DNA of 64,000 nt, from assembly GCA_051870755.1 (NCBI GenBank), contig JBJECE010000034.1:1-64000 (forward strand), in the 5' to 3' direction. A program made the translations under genes and the position numbers. The notes beneath the pieces were generated by a model. The model was not told the origin of the DNA. It saw nothing but the letters and a program-made list of their open reading frames with translations, and did no database searches. Below are positions 1 to 8,882 of this stretch, piece after piece; position 1 is the stretch's first letter; each line of letters begins with the position of its first letter. The DNA is from W0P28-013 sp051870755. GTDB lineage: Bacteria > Bacteroidota > Bacteroidia > Bacteroidales > Paludibacteraceae.

Positions 1-25
1 TTAAATATCAATACCTTACAAAATA

Positions 26-304
26 TTAGTTGTACTTTTTATATTCATCCCCATATAATATAATTGATTCATTTTCTAATAATAATTTTTGTTTTGCTAA
101 TTCAACCTCATCAATTGTATGAAAATACCCCACAACATAATCTTGTTTATTAAATGTACAAGAAATAATTTTATAATTCCAAGGTTGCTGATGCTCACAA
201 CCACGCTTTTTAGGTTTCCTTTTAGGACCTCTCTTCTTTTTTCTACCAATTTTTTTCTTGTAATAATAATACTTTGTTTTACCGTTTTCGTCCTTATATA
301 TCAT
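26..304 (-). CDS. Small basic hypothetical protein, phage-like N-terminus
   Basis: A 92-residue protein in very AT-rich DNA. Residues 8-33 are a strongly basic, tyrosine-rich block (KYYYYKKK followed by GRKKKRGPKRKPKKRG); the rest is a mixed alpha/beta tail with no motif I know. From memory, similar basic openings occur on proteins of crAss-like and other Bacteroidetes phages, so an origin by transfer is possible but unproven. No signal peptide or membrane segment is visible. It lies 2 nt downstream of the next gene on the same strand and is probably co-transcribed with it. Function unknown; the basic block suggests nucleic-acid binding, which is inference only. Confidence 0.55.
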   Translation of the reverse strand: MIYKDENGKTKYYYYKKKIGRKKKRGPKRKPKKRGCEHQQPWNYKIISCTFNKQDYVVGYFHTIDEVELAKQKLLLENESIILYGDEYKKYN

Positions 305-306
305 AT

Positions 307-1026
307 TTATCTATCATGTGAATATTTATTCAATCCAAATTTATGTGGGTTTTCTACATAATCTTCATATGTGTTCATTATATATCTAATCCTTTTTTGC
401 TCATCTTCATCTCTCAAATAACACAACAAAATCTCATTACCATGTTGCGTCCACCATCTATTTCCAGGAGAAGAATAACCAATATAAAATGTATATATTG
501 AAATACTGTAGTCAATGCTGTAATCAATAATCATACTATCAATATATGTGTACATAACATAAAATTCATCATAAAAAACAGGACTCATTTTTTTATAAAA
601 ATCTTCCCAACTAATATAATAATTTAAATCTCTTTTAATTCTATCAACATTTTTGTTATATCTTTCATGTAAAAAATTTTTAAAATCATCTTTATATTCC
701 TTAATTTTATAATCAATATAATTATTAATTTCCTCATCAGAAACATCGTTGCCAACAAATTCAACAACGTTCTCAATATTAAGCAATTTATCATTATATA
801 TTTTAATGTCATTTTTATTAACATATTTTTCTCTATACAATTTATAAGAACACTTTCTTAATTTGCATAAATTATAATGATATCCATCAGCATGAGGGCT
901 ACCATCTTCACCATAAAGAGGTGATAAAAAAAGTGTACCATCCATTGCAACATATGTTGTAACATCAGAAAAACTTTTCACACTAAAAAATAATACTACA
1001 AAAAACAAACTAATAATCTTTTTCAT
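307..1026 (-). CDS. Exported hypothetical protein, AT-rich
   Basis: A 239-residue protein beginning with a typical Sec signal peptide (MKK, hydrophobic stretch LFFVVLFFSV, likely cleavage near residue 20). The mature part is rich in Tyr, Asp, Asn and Lys and has no family motif that I recognise; WW near residue 191 and many aromatic residues suggest a compact extracytoplasmic domain. Base composition is far more AT-rich than the genes from 1.2 kb onward, and it shares this with the gene immediately downstream, so the two probably arrived together. Function not assigned. Confidence 0.6.
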   Translation of the reverse strand: MKKIISLFFVVLFFSVKSFSDVTTYVAMDGTLFLSPLYGEDGSPHADGYHYNLCKLRKCSYKLYREKYVNKNDIKIYNDKLLNIENVVEFVGNDVSDEEINNYIDYKIKEYKDDFKNFLHERYNKNVDRIKRDLNYYISWEDFYKKMSPVFYDEFYVMYTYIDSMIIDYSIDYSISIYTFYIGYSSPGNRWWTQHGNEILLCYLRDEDEQKRIRYIMNTYEDYVENPHKFGLNKYSHDR

Positions 1027-1163
1027 AATAACTTAATTTTATTTGTTAAACATATTTTTTTGATTTCACACTGCAAAGATACGCGAAAAAGATTAAATGG
1101 TAATTTTCAATGTTAATGATTTTTTGCCACAAAAATAGGCAATTAAAAACCTATTTTTTATTT

Positions 1164-1883
1164 TTACACTGCAAATACAGGCCGCACTGACATACCATGA
1201 AAACGGGGGAATAGGTATCTACCCGGCATCAGCTCAGCCAAGGCTTCCTGTAGGACTGAAAACCGTGGAAATACGTTGTCCGAGCAAAACGCCACATACC
1301 ACGCGTCAGACGAGCCCAGACCAAGCGAACTTGACCAATAGTTGCCGTGGCTGCCTGTGAGTTCCAATTCATCGTAGAAACGTTTGCCCGCAGCGGGGAG
1401 AAAGATGAGATGGCCATTGGTTTTACTCTGCACGCGATACCCTTTTCTCCCATAATATGTTGACAATTTCCACTCGCACTTTGTGCGCAATTCCAACCAT
1501 TCCTCGTCAGTGGGCATACGCCATTCCCTGCCCCAATTGGCATAGGCTGCATCATCTTCCAAGTCAAGTATGGTTTTGTTATCTATTGTACCATATTCTT
1601 CCTTGGTATTGTACTTGGTTAATGTTTCTAAATCCAAAAACTCATATCGTGTATTGTATTCAGTCGTTGCCCATTTGTAGGTCTCCCAAGCATAATCGCT
1701 CTTTGGAGTGGTTTCGCCCCATGCAAAATAGTCGCCATACTCTTCGGGTGCAGAGGCTCCCACGTTGCAAGTAGCCCACTTGATGCCACTCGGCAGGCCA
1801 AGATCGACCCAATCGTGGTTACGCTCCACACCATCCAAGCCGGAAAACAGCGTTGGCATACGCCATTTTTTTCGAATATACAT
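1164..1883 (-). CDS. FISUMP-domain protein without signal peptide
   Basis: A 239-residue protein of the Fibrobacter succinogenes major paralogous (FISUMP) domain type. The diagnostic blocks are visible in order: WVDLGLPSGIKWATCNVGAS (about 26-45), GDYFAWGETTP, WGREWRMPTDEEWLEL, FLPAAG, YWSSS, and a C-terminal VRPVF. The family is common in Bacteroidetes and Fibrobacter surface lipoproteins, of unknown biochemical role. Unlike the lipoprotein copies at 39.7-42.1 kb it has no signal peptide; it starts with a short stretch holding KKWRMPT, a phrase normally found in the second half of the domain, as if the 5' end were a remnant of another FISUMP copy. A later start at residue 9 is possible. Confidence 0.75.
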   Translation of the reverse strand: MYIRKKWRMPTLFSGLDGVERNHDWVDLGLPSGIKWATCNVGASAPEEYGDYFAWGETTPKSDYAWETYKWATTEYNTRYEFLDLETLTKYNTKEEYGTIDNKTILDLEDDAAYANWGREWRMPTDEEWLELRTKCEWKLSTYYGRKGYRVQSKTNGHLIFLPAAGKRFYDELELTGSHGNYWSSSLGLGSSDAWYVAFCSDNVFPRFSVLQEALAELMPGRYLFPRFHGMSVRPVFAV

Positions 1884-1899
1884 TATAAGCGGATTAAAG

Positions 1900-2574
1900 T
1901 CAAAACACTTTATCTAATTCTTCATGCAATTTATTGCCTTTCTTTTGCAGGTCCTCGCGAATGACACTTTTGGCAATATCTTTTGCATATTGTACATCAA
2001 GTGCGAAACGCACCAAGACCTCCTGATTTTTATTCTGTTTGCCACGATAAGCCTCCACTACGGGGAGCAACCGCCCGAGACGTTGGGCAATGCGGTTTTT
2101 GCTGGCCGATACGCTTTCGACGATAGAGGCAGCCTCCTCGCGCGCAAGTTGATTATTCGAAACTTCGTTCTCGACCAACATAGTTACATCGGTTGCAATT
2201 TGCCCTGCCAAATTCTGTTTAGCGAGTTCCAATGCTTGAAATTTTGCCGCATCGTATGTTTCGCCAATGCTCATGGCCTCGGACATGATATACTTGGGCA
2301 TGTTGTTTTCGTCGTATTCGTACTGCATGAGATACGAGCGTTCGAGTTGTTTTTCGAGCGGCAACGCGCCCGGCGACACTACCCAGCCCGCTTTTTGCAG
2401 ACGTTTGGCCTCTTTTTTAGTCGTTTTGCTGACTTTGTCGTTCAAATCGTCGCGCGACATTTTAGCAACTTCTTTGCGCTCTTTTTTCATCTCTTTTTGA
2501 GTTTTTTCTTGAGCGACTCCTGCGCAAGGCATGGCCAACGCCACCGCCATTGCATAAACAAACAATTTTTTCAT
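1900..2574 (-). CDS. Exported LPP20-like protein
   Basis: A 224-residue exported protein. The start is placed at the MKKLFVYAMAVALAM signal peptide rather than nine codons upstream; cleavage is likely near AGVAQ. A charged, coiled-coil-like stretch rich in Lys, Glu and Arg (about 25-65) precedes an LPP20-like region (about 95-190) with regularly spaced Ala and Leu (AKFQALELAKQNLAGQI). LPP20 proteins are envelope proteins of poorly known role. It is the last gene of a minus-strand set with the PEGA protein (2626-5019) and a second LPP20-like protein (5000-6796), so the three probably work together in the outer membrane or periplasm. Confidence 0.6.
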   Translation of the reverse strand: MKKLFVYAMAVALAMPCAGVAQEKTQKEMKKERKEVAKMSRDDLNDKVSKTTKKEAKRLQKAGWVVSPGALPLEKQLERSYLMQYEYDENNMPKYIMSEAMSIGETYDAAKFQALELAKQNLAGQIATDVTMLVENEVSNNQLAREEAASIVESVSASKNRIAQRLGRLLPVVEAYRGKQNKNQEVLVRFALDVQYAKDIAKSVIREDLQKKGNKLHEELDKVF

Positions 2575-2625
2575 AGACATAAAATTTAAAGAGTTAAACA
2601 TATAAAAATAAATTCACTAACACAT

Positions 2626-5019
2626 TTATCTATCAACACCCAGCAAGAACGACACCCCGAAGTAAAATCCCTGTGTCTGCATATCGTTGACCAGCGGATA
2701 GCGATACTCAGCAAACACATCCATGGGGATGTTCGGCAAAAAATTGAACCACATCGACACGCCGCCAACAAGGCCGCAATAAAAATCGTATGTGGGCGTT
2801 TCTTGCAAGATATATTTCTCGACCGGCATGGTCAAATCCACACATGCACCGGCATAAGCCGTCAGTGCGAAGTTTTTGGACACGGGAAAATAGAAACGCA
2901 TGGTTGGTTTGTAGATGAAATACTCGGCCATCATCGGCGTCATCGACACTTCCATATCCAACAGGTTCATACCAAACATTTTGTAACGGAAGGGTAACAC
3001 GCCCACCGAAATCCATTGTGCGCCATCTTCGAGAGAATAGGTGTAGCCTGCGCTGGCAATGCCCACAAACTTGGTACCGGAATAATTGTAAAAACGCTGA
3101 AACACATTTTCGCCGGAGCCTGACGACGACGTGCGCGTCGGTTTCGAAGCGGAGGAACTGCTTGTGCGTGCTGTTTTGGAAGCCGACGATGAGGCCGTTG
3201 ACGATTTTGAGGCGCCATTCGACGATGACGAAGCCGACGATGTGTATGAACTGCGAGAGGAACTGCCGGAACTACGGGACGAACTGCTCGAACTGCGGCT
3301 GCTGCCCCACGAGTAACTGCTATGATAATGATGCGACCGCGACGACCGGCTGCTGCTCAAATCGAAACGCACCACCGCCTCACGTTGCTTTATTAAATCG
3401 ACTTTCTTATCATCTGAATCCCGACCCTGAGTGGCGGTAATTGTGTAGATGCGAGGCTCCAACTTGGTTACTTTATTGCGTTTGATTTCGTAGTTTACAC
3501 CATTCGTATCTTTCATCTCGAGCTTTACCTTCGGCGAATTTGTCTTGACAGTCAGTGACCGATAAAAGAGAATTTTCTGTTTGCGATTGTGTTTTTCGTT
3601 CACAAAAATCGTGCGTTCAAGCGTCAGACCATTGGTGTTTTTCAGCACAATAACATTTGGGCCGGCAGGCAGTTTTCCTGTCCATTCCGTCGATCCTTTG
3701 TAAATCACCGCATCCATATCGCGCACGCTGATCGACACATCTTTGTCGGAACAGATAGTAACCTTGCCCGTAGGTACTTTTTCAAGGTCTAACGTCTTAA
3801 ATTGATATTTGTCTTTTTCAATTCGTATCTGTTCGCTTATCGTTTTACAATCCTCTTTGCGCACCACAATCAGGTAGTCGCCCACCAACAAATTCTCTTC
3901 GTACCAACCATTTTTGCCATTCAACAATTTGCCGTTCAACGTTACTTCGGCATCAACCGGTGTAACCGAAATTTTCACTCTGCCATATTGCTTGACCAAC
4001 TCGGGAATGGTCAGGGCGGTCGGGGTTTTGCTTGTTACGTTTTGCTCCCACTGCCACGTTTCGCACCCGTTGAGGCGGCCTTGTATGGTATGCATGCCAT
4101 ACTCCAAATCGACTTTCGCTTTTTGGATGGCGACCAAAGCCCCATCAACCCAAATTTCAGTTTCTTTCTCCTTGCTCGTTATCTGCATGGTGATAAATGT
4201 CGGTTCCATGCGGACGGTAACCGGCTTGGTTTGGTTATGCACCACTTCGATTTCGGTTTCAAAGGTTTTGTAGAGTTTTTTCTCTACCATCAACTTATGC
4301 ACACCCGGCGACAACTTGTACGGCGGATTGCCTGTTTGCAGCGCCCCATCGACAAACACGCTGACGCCTTCGACATTACTGTTCACATTGATGAATCCGA
4401 ACCACGGTTCCAACGTTACCGTATCGCGACGGGCAACACTACGCTTCAGTTTCACCAAGCTCTCGTGAGTTTTGCAAAACGGCGCCGACACGCTAACGGT
4501 ATGCGACCCAACATCAAGTCCTTCCTTGATGTATAGTGCATTACGACTTGTATCGGGCATGGCGCCGTCTATCGACACCATAAACGGCACACTGATACAG
4601 TAGATTTGCAAGTTTTGTTTTTGGCTTATCTCTTTGGGCAAGCCGGTTTTCACTTTCAGACGATACACCGAGCCTTTCTCCAAGTTCATACGACAGTTGC
4701 CTTTGTCGCAACCCTCGCATTTGATGGTCATTTTCGTAGCATCGGGGCTCACCCAAATCCATGTTTCTTCGTCTTTGTCTTCGCGACGCTCGATGCCCAA
4801 ACTGCCCAAATCGAACTGCAACAAATCCGCTATCGGGCTTTCCACTATCAGCAAGGCGCATGTTTCGCCATTTTGGTCTTTGATGGGCGAATTCACCTGC
4901 GAACGGTCTGTCAGGTCGGGCTTAGGACCCACAACCTCAACCTTATATTGCGCAAACACGCCGACCGCCATGCAGGCAAACATCATCGACAACACATATT
5001 TAATAATTCCATTCCGCAT
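2626..5019 (-). CDS. PEGA-domain protein with Ser-rich linker and C-terminal barrel-like region
   Basis: A 797-residue protein with a signal peptide (MRNGIIKYVLSMMFACMAVGVFA). Residues about 200-470 contain several PEGA-like repeats (GFINVNSNVEGVSVFVDG; later copies VKISVTPVDAEVTLNGKLL and TICSDKDVSISV), a beta-sandwich found in envelope proteins. A low-complexity Ser/Arg/Ala tract (about 565-635) links to a C-terminal section (about 640-797) of alternating hydrophobic strands ending in YFGVSFLLGVDR, which resembles an outer-membrane barrel. Its start overlaps the end of the upstream gene by 20 nt, indicating translational coupling. Probably an outer-membrane anchored adhesion or scaffold protein; the specific function is unknown. 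Confidence 0.65.
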   Translation of the reverse strand: MRNGIIKYVLSMMFACMAVGVFAQYKVEVVGPKPDLTDRSQVNSPIKDQNGETCALLIVESPIADLLQFDLGSLGIERREDKDEETWIWVSPDATKMTIKCEGCDKGNCRMNLEKGSVYRLKVKTGLPKEISQKQNLQIYCISVPFMVSIDGAMPDTSRNALYIKEGLDVGSHTVSVSAPFCKTHESLVKLKRSVARRDTVTLEPWFGFINVNSNVEGVSVFVDGALQTGNPPYKLSPGVHKLMVEKKLYKTFETEIEVVHNQTKPVTVRMEPTFITMQITSKEKETEIWVDGALVAIQKAKVDLEYGMHTIQGRLNGCETWQWEQNVTSKTPTALTIPELVKQYGRVKISVTPVDAEVTLNGKLLNGKNGWYEENLLVGDYLIVVRKEDCKTISEQIRIEKDKYQFKTLDLEKVPTGKVTICSDKDVSISVRDMDAVIYKGSTEWTGKLPAGPNVIVLKNTNGLTLERTIFVNEKHNRKQKILFYRSLTVKTNSPKVKLEMKDTNGVNYEIKRNKVTKLEPRIYTITATQGRDSDDKKVDLIKQREAVVRFDLSSSRSSRSHHYHSSYSWGSSRSSSSSSRSSGSSSRSSYTSSASSSSNGASKSSTASSSASKTARTSSSSASKPTRTSSSGSGENVFQRFYNYSGTKFVGIASAGYTYSLEDGAQWISVGVLPFRYKMFGMNLLDMEVSMTPMMAEYFIYKPTMRFYFPVSKNFALTAYAGACVDLTMPVEKYILQETPTYDFYCGLVGGVSMWFNFLPNIPMDVFAEYRYPLVNDMQTQGFYFGVSFLLGVDR

Positions 5020-6796
5020 AATTCATCAAATCGTTTTTGTCTGCGTCCCACACACGCACATGAATAATCGGCAGCGCCGGATTGCTCAAATCGGCCAACA
5101 GAAACAGATAGCCTTTGTCGGCATAAGTGGTCGAATAATAGTTTTGTTTCAGTATGATTTGATACCGTTCGTTGTTGCGCCCCGTCTTTTTGACTACGGC
5201 GTCCTCAAACTGAATATTGACAAACTCCTGTGCCGCAAAAATTTTCGACAAACGTTCAATATACTGATTTTTAGACAGTTGCGTGTATTTATATTGTGCC
5301 TGATTGTGCGAAACCACCTCGCTGCGCTGTGTGTGCGGCAGTTGTGTGCCAATAATTATCAGGGCATCGTCGGAAAATACGGCATCCAAATAGTCCAAAC
5401 GCTCCAACGCATACGCCGTTTTGTAACATTCCAAAAAGTTGATAAGCACCAACCGCGACGTATCGTTCCACATGTCGTGCTGCAATATATCGTTCATGGT
5501 CGTCTGCTCCAAGCCGAAATTAAGGCCATCGACACGCCCGTCTTTGATGTAAAACACCAAATCCTCGACAAACCGTTTATTGTTGTTGGGGAAAGCAAAC
5601 GATGCTTTCACACCCCGACACAGGAAACCGCCTTCGAAGGCTGTAATTTGCAGTTCGGGACGCGCCACCACAACCGCCTTGCCGTACTTAATCAGTTTTT
5701 CGAACCACCGCCACCCGTCAGCCGTAAAATACTCTCTGACAGACTCATACTGCCGATTGTCCAACGCATCGAGCACCGCAGCCACTACCGACGCCACACT
5801 TTTCACCGCTTTTTTGCTGCACACACCCAGCGAGTCCACTTGGGCGGCTTTGGTCAATTCTTTGGCCGCAGGCAGCACATCGGTCACAGCCTGCTCCGGC
5901 TTCAAAGCGATTCGCTTGGAGCATTGCCGAAACGGAAGTTTTGACGGGTTGCGGCTCAACACCAGATCGACCACCGGATCCGATTTCCACAATTTCGGAT
6001 ACGCATATTCAATGCGGAGCGACAAGGCGGCAGTCGTTGTTGGCACCTCTACCGACCCGACACCATCTTTGACCGACGCGCACACCCACGCATAGCCGTC
6101 GAAATATTCGCAATCGCCATCGACCATCGGCGCGCCCCGATAGGTGAACGACAACGTTTGCAACACATTGTCGTCGGCAGGCACACGCTGCAAAGGAGTT
6201 ATCTGCACGCCATCGAGCACAGTCGCTATTTGCGATGAGATGTGGTTCGACAACGGCATGTCGTTTGCGTCGCGCAGGCTGTTTTGCTGATCGTCGGGCA
6301 GCGCATTTATCAGTTTCAGCGCCCAATAGTAATTACGCAACGCGCTGCCTACGCGCCCTTCGCCCAAGGCATGTTGTGCAAATGACACCAAATCGCGAAT
6401 TTTAGTTTTGCGTTCGGCATACATTTTGTCAATCTCGGCGCGGTCGATGTAGCGCAACACGCGATAAACGCCACCCTCGTCCGACACAAGGCGCTTACAA
6501 TTCGTCAGTGTTACATTGGAACCCGACTTGATGTCGCCCGACGTAATCACCGACGAATGCACCTCGCCATACACTTGTTCGTTGGTAATGGATGTTTCGG
6601 TGGTCATATCCACACTGACCGATATTTGGCTGATCAAATCGTGCAAAGCGGCATCGTCAGCCAACTGCAAATCGGCCGAAAAACCCTCGCCCCACACATA
6701 GTGCGGATTACGTTTGATGCGGTCGAAGTCCTGCGCCACCAGCACACAACTCCACACCGACACCAAACCGATTACTATGTACCTTACCTTGCTCAC
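5000..6796 (-). CDS. Exported LPP20-like protein, first gene of LPP20/PEGA operon
   Basis: A 598-residue exported protein; the signal peptide reads SKVRYIVIGLVSVWSCVLVAQ. The start codon is GTG, with no nearby ATG that preserves the signal peptide. Residues about 28-115 are LPP20-like (YVWGEGFSADLQLADDAALH, then a beta-rich stretch and YRVLRYIDRAEI). The middle (about 130-185) is helical and the C-terminal 200 residues look like a SnoaL/NTF2-type fold, which is a guess. It heads the three-gene set continuing into the PEGA protein, overlapping its start by 20 nt. A promoter-like block upstream (6830-6893) is nearly identical to one before the HTH-like gene at 8879-9136. Confidence 0.6.
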   Translation of the reverse strand: MSKVRYIVIGLVSVWSCVLVAQDFDRIKRNPHYVWGEGFSADLQLADDAALHDLISQISVSVDMTTETSITNEQVYGEVHSSVITSGDIKSGSNVTLTNCKRLVSDEGGVYRVLRYIDRAEIDKMYAERKTKIRDLVSFAQHALGEGRVGSALRNYYWALKLINALPDDQQNSLRDANDMPLSNHISSQIATVLDGVQITPLQRVPADDNVLQTLSFTYRGAPMVDGDCEYFDGYAWVCASVKDGVGSVEVPTTTAALSLRIEYAYPKLWKSDPVVDLVLSRNPSKLPFRQCSKRIALKPEQAVTDVLPAAKELTKAAQVDSLGVCSKKAVKSVASVVAAVLDALDNRQYESVREYFTADGWRWFEKLIKYGKAVVVARPELQITAFEGGFLCRGVKASFAFPNNNKRFVEDLVFYIKDGRVDGLNFGLEQTTMNDILQHDMWNDTSRLVLINFLECYKTAYALERLDYLDAVFSDDALIIIGTQLPHTQRSEVVSHNQAQYKYTQLSKNQYIERLSKIFAAQEFVNIQFEDAVVKKTGRNNERYQIILKQNYYSTTYADKGYLFLLADLSNPALPIIHVRVWDADKNDLMNYAEWNY

Positions 6797-6829
6797 GCTT
6801 TTAATTTAGTAATCACCGTAAATGATTAT

Positions 6830-6893
6830 TCTTCGCCACAAAAGTATAATAAAACCTATCCAAAACCATCATCCATTTCATCCATTTTGCGAA
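6830..6893 (-). promoter_or_regulatory. Promoter block shared with 9154-9213
   Basis: On the minus strand this holds TACTTTTG (6839-6846), matching the Bacteroidetes -7 element, upstream of the 6796 gene. The block contains TTCGCCACAAAAGTA and, further on, ATCATCCATTTCATCCATTT. The same two phrases in the same order occur at 9154-9213 before the HTH-like gene. Such conservation between two intergenic regions suggests a common promoter and operator. Confidence 0.6.
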
Positions 6894-6940
6894 CGATCAG
6901 CGAAGAACAATACTTCACTCCTCATGTCTGATTCCTAATA

Positions 6941-6969
6941 GTAGGGACGTGGCGCGCTGCGTCCCTATT
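6941..6969. repeat. Dispersed palindromic repeat, copy 1
   Basis: GTAGGGACG, then a GC-rich centre, then CGTCCCTAT: an inverted repeat able to form a stem. Related copies lie at 42131-42157, 42312-42338 and 56650-56677, all intergenic. This is a REP-like element; its centre (TGGCGCGCTG) differs from the GGCATGCC centre of two other copies. Confidence 0.7.
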
Positions 6970-7004
6970 CTCACTACTAATGATTTTTCACAACACGCAC
7001 GCCA

Positions 7005-7298
7005 TTAATGCTTTTTAAATTTTAAGAAATAAAAAAGGCAAAAAGCAGATACTATAAGGCATATTGGACCTATTACAATACTAATAGGACCTAATGTTTG
7101 CCGAGCGATTATGCCAGCTGTGCTAAACACACTAACCCCTATTATCGTATATCCAACTCCCAATATCAATCCAATAGTTGCATATTTTTTAACTATTTCT
7201 TGGTCTTGAAGCAATTTTATAGGGGCTCCGCAATTTGGACATACATTTGCCAGGTCGCTTACTTCATGACCACATTCTTTACATTTAATTAGTGCCAT
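7005..7298 (-). CDS. Zinc-ribbon membrane protein
   Basis: A 97-residue protein. The N-terminus is a zinc ribbon with two CxxC pairs (CKECGHEVSDLANVCPNCGA), followed by two predicted membrane helices (about 42-62 and 67-90) and a basic tail FKKH. The layout is that of small zinc-ribbon membrane proteins found widely in bacteria, usually of unknown role. It lies in AT-rich DNA next to other small membrane proteins (TM2 at 7428, 7861, 8360), which suggests a cluster of accessory membrane genes, although each gap is over 90 nt and they may be separately transcribed. Confidence 0.75.
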   Translation of the reverse strand: MALIKCKECGHEVSDLANVCPNCGAPIKLLQDQEIVKKYATIGLILGVGYTIIGVSVFSTAGIIARQTLGPISIVIGPICLIVSAFCLFYFLKFKKH

Positions 7299-7380
7299 AA
7301 TGTTTGTTCATTAATTTGTATTACATTTATCAGTACCTTACAAATATTGGTTGTATTTTTACTCATACAAAACTAAAAAT

Positions 7381-7413
7381 TCTTTCATAGCACGATTGGC
7401 GTGCTATGAAAGA
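7381..7413 (-). terminator. Intrinsic terminator after the TM2 gene
   Basis: A perfect 13-bp stem (7381-7393 with 7401-7413, containing TCATAGCAC / GTGCTATGA) and a 7-nt loop. On the minus strand it is followed by a T-rich stretch. It sits 14 nt after the stop of the gene at 7428. Confidence 0.75.
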
Positions 7414-7427
7414 ATAAATTCCAGCCA

Positions 7428-7766
7428 TTAAGCTAAGAACGGAAGAATTTTGTTGTAATTCGCTTCTCTTGTTTTCTTCCCGATCAGGAATAAATCAATA
7501 AGCCACCAAATTCCAAAGCCTCCAAATGTGAGCAGTTTAAAGACGCCTGCTCCGATGCTACCCACCAAGAATCTATCAATTCCCATACCTCCGAAGAAGA
7601 ACGAAACTACCCAAATGATAGTGGGATTTTTTAATTCAACCGACATAAGAGTTGTATACTTGTCATCAGACAAGGATACCATCTTTTGTTGAATCATTGC
7701 CAAATGTGCAGCAGTAAATCTGCTTGCTTTTGCGGCCACAAAAGTCTCAATTTTACTTTTTTCCAT
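7428..7766 (-). CDS. TM2 domain membrane protein
   Basis: A 112-residue protein. Residues about 47-105 form a TM2 domain: two membrane helices joined by a short loop containing the family's GxxxxDRFxxG-type signature (FFFGGMGIDRFLVGSIGAGV) and ending FGIWWLIDLFLIGKKTR. The N-terminal 45 residues are a short helical cytosolic segment. TM2 proteins are small membrane proteins of unknown biochemical activity. Its own terminator follows at 7381-7413, so it is probably monocistronic or the last gene of its transcript. Confidence 0.85.
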   Translation of the reverse strand: MEKSKIETFVAAKASRFTAAHLAMIQQKMVSLSDDKYTTLMSVELKNPTIIWVVSFFFGGMGIDRFLVGSIGAGVFKLLTFGGFGIWWLIDLFLIGKKTREANYNKILPFLA

Positions 7767-7860
7767 AAAATTCTCAACGACACATACAACATATCTCGAG
7801 CCAAATACATCGTATGATGTCTTTTTTTAAGTGTTAGTATTAGTATAAGTGACTCGATTC

Positions 7861-8241
7861 TTATGACAAACTAAAGATGACTCCACACAAAGCCATAATC
7901 AAGAGTGCTACAGCCACAACTTCCAAGATGAGACAAACAATCGCGACAATCACACCTAACTTCATATTCTTATTGGCTTCAATTATGGTTAATTGTGCCA
8001 TATTATATTGCTGCAGTGCTAAATTATTACTCGCCTTTTCGTACTTATCATACGCAATTACAAAAAAGATTAATGCAATAAATTTACACAACAATACACA
8101 AAGCACACACCACACCATTGCAGAGGTTGTCTGAATTTGGGATTGCATTGCTAAAATATCAATGTTTTCCGTCGGATCCGACGAGTAACCAATCTTCTGC
8201 GACGAAGACTGTGATGATTGGATTTTCTTTTCGTATTCCAT
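7861..8241 (-). CDS. Small membrane protein, unknown
   Basis: A 126-residue protein starting at ATG 8241; a TTG two codons upstream is less likely. The first 45 residues are polar and rich in Ser and Gln. Two long hydrophobic segments follow (about 42-64, with AMVWCVLCVLLCKFIALIFF, and about 95-124) separated by a Gln/Lys-rich loop. No family recognised. It belongs to the AT-rich cluster of small membrane proteins. Confidence 0.6.
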   Translation of the reverse strand: MEYEKKIQSSQSSSQKIGYSSDPTENIDILAMQSQIQTTSAMVWCVLCVLLCKFIALIFFVIAYDKYEKASNNLALQQYNMAQLTIIEANKNMKLGVIVAIVCLILEVVAVALLIMALCGVIFSLS

Positions 8242-8359
8242 AATCAAATTTATAAAAATTCACTTAATAAGCGACAAGAAAAAAGAATTACTCGCATTTC
8301 ATACAAATCTATATGACCAGGTTTCAATGCTATTATTCTATCTTTTGCAATGATATTAT

Positions 8360-8737
8360 TTACTCGTAGTCATGTACTTGCGAATATTCTCTAGTACGTT
8401 TATCAATTTTGAAATCAAGACCTTGGCGACAGGCTCTCCCATACACTTCACTCAAATCGAAATACACTCTGACAATCGCCGTACTACCCGAATACTCTAT
8501 TACTTTCACATCGCTTGCAGAAGATACGGTTGTAGAAATATTAAAAAAATCCGGCCTAAAAGTTATTCCTATACAAAAATCTTCTACATCTTGTTCTGAT
8601 TCAAATACTGTAGATTGTACTTGAACGTCTTCCAACTCACCATCATCTCGTGTGTTCATGAAATAACCTACTCCTAAAATCAAGATAGTTAGAAGACTTA
8701 ACGCAACAATTAGAATTACTGACTTGTTCTTTTTCAT
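8360..8737 (-). CDS. Small anchored extracytoplasmic protein, unknown
   Basis: A 125-residue protein with an N-terminal hydrophobic helix (SVILIVALSLLTILILGVGYF, about 6-26) after a basic MKKNK start, so either a signal anchor or a signal peptide. The rest is a small alpha/beta domain with an acidic linker; FDLSEVYGRACRQGLDFKID near the end resembles DUF4878/NTF2-like lipoprotein folds only loosely. A minus-strand -7 element TAACTTTG (8812-8819) lies upstream, giving a leader of roughly 70 nt. Function not assigned. Confidence 0.6.
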   Translation of the reverse strand: MKKNKSVILIVALSLLTILILGVGYFMNTRDDGELEDVQVQSTVFESEQDVEDFCIGITFRPDFFNISTTVSSASDVKVIEYSGSTAIVRVYFDLSEVYGRACRQGLDFKIDKRTREYSQVHDYE

Positions 8738-8811
8738 AAGATTTTTTTTATTTTACCTCCACTTTCTCATTCGGCAGGAGACATACTCCGTTTACTTCTT
8801 TTACGACCTTG

Positions 8812-8819
8812 CAAAGTTA
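8812..8819 (-). promoter_or_regulatory. -7 promoter element for the 8737 gene
   Basis: On the minus strand TAACTTTG matches the Bacteroidetes TAnnTTTG consensus; I did not see a clear -33 TTTG at the normal spacing. Confidence 0.5.
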
Positions 8820-8860
8820 GTTTATATGTATCAAAAAATCATAAAAACTGCATATCCACT

Positions 8861-8882
8861 ATAGATAGGAAAACCTATCTAT
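8861..8882 (-). terminator. Hairpin at the end of the HTH-like gene
   Basis: A 9-bp perfect stem ATAGATAGG / CCTATCTAT with an AAAA loop. It overlaps the stop codon of the gene at 8879-9136. No long T-run follows, so termination strength is uncertain. Confidence 0.5.
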
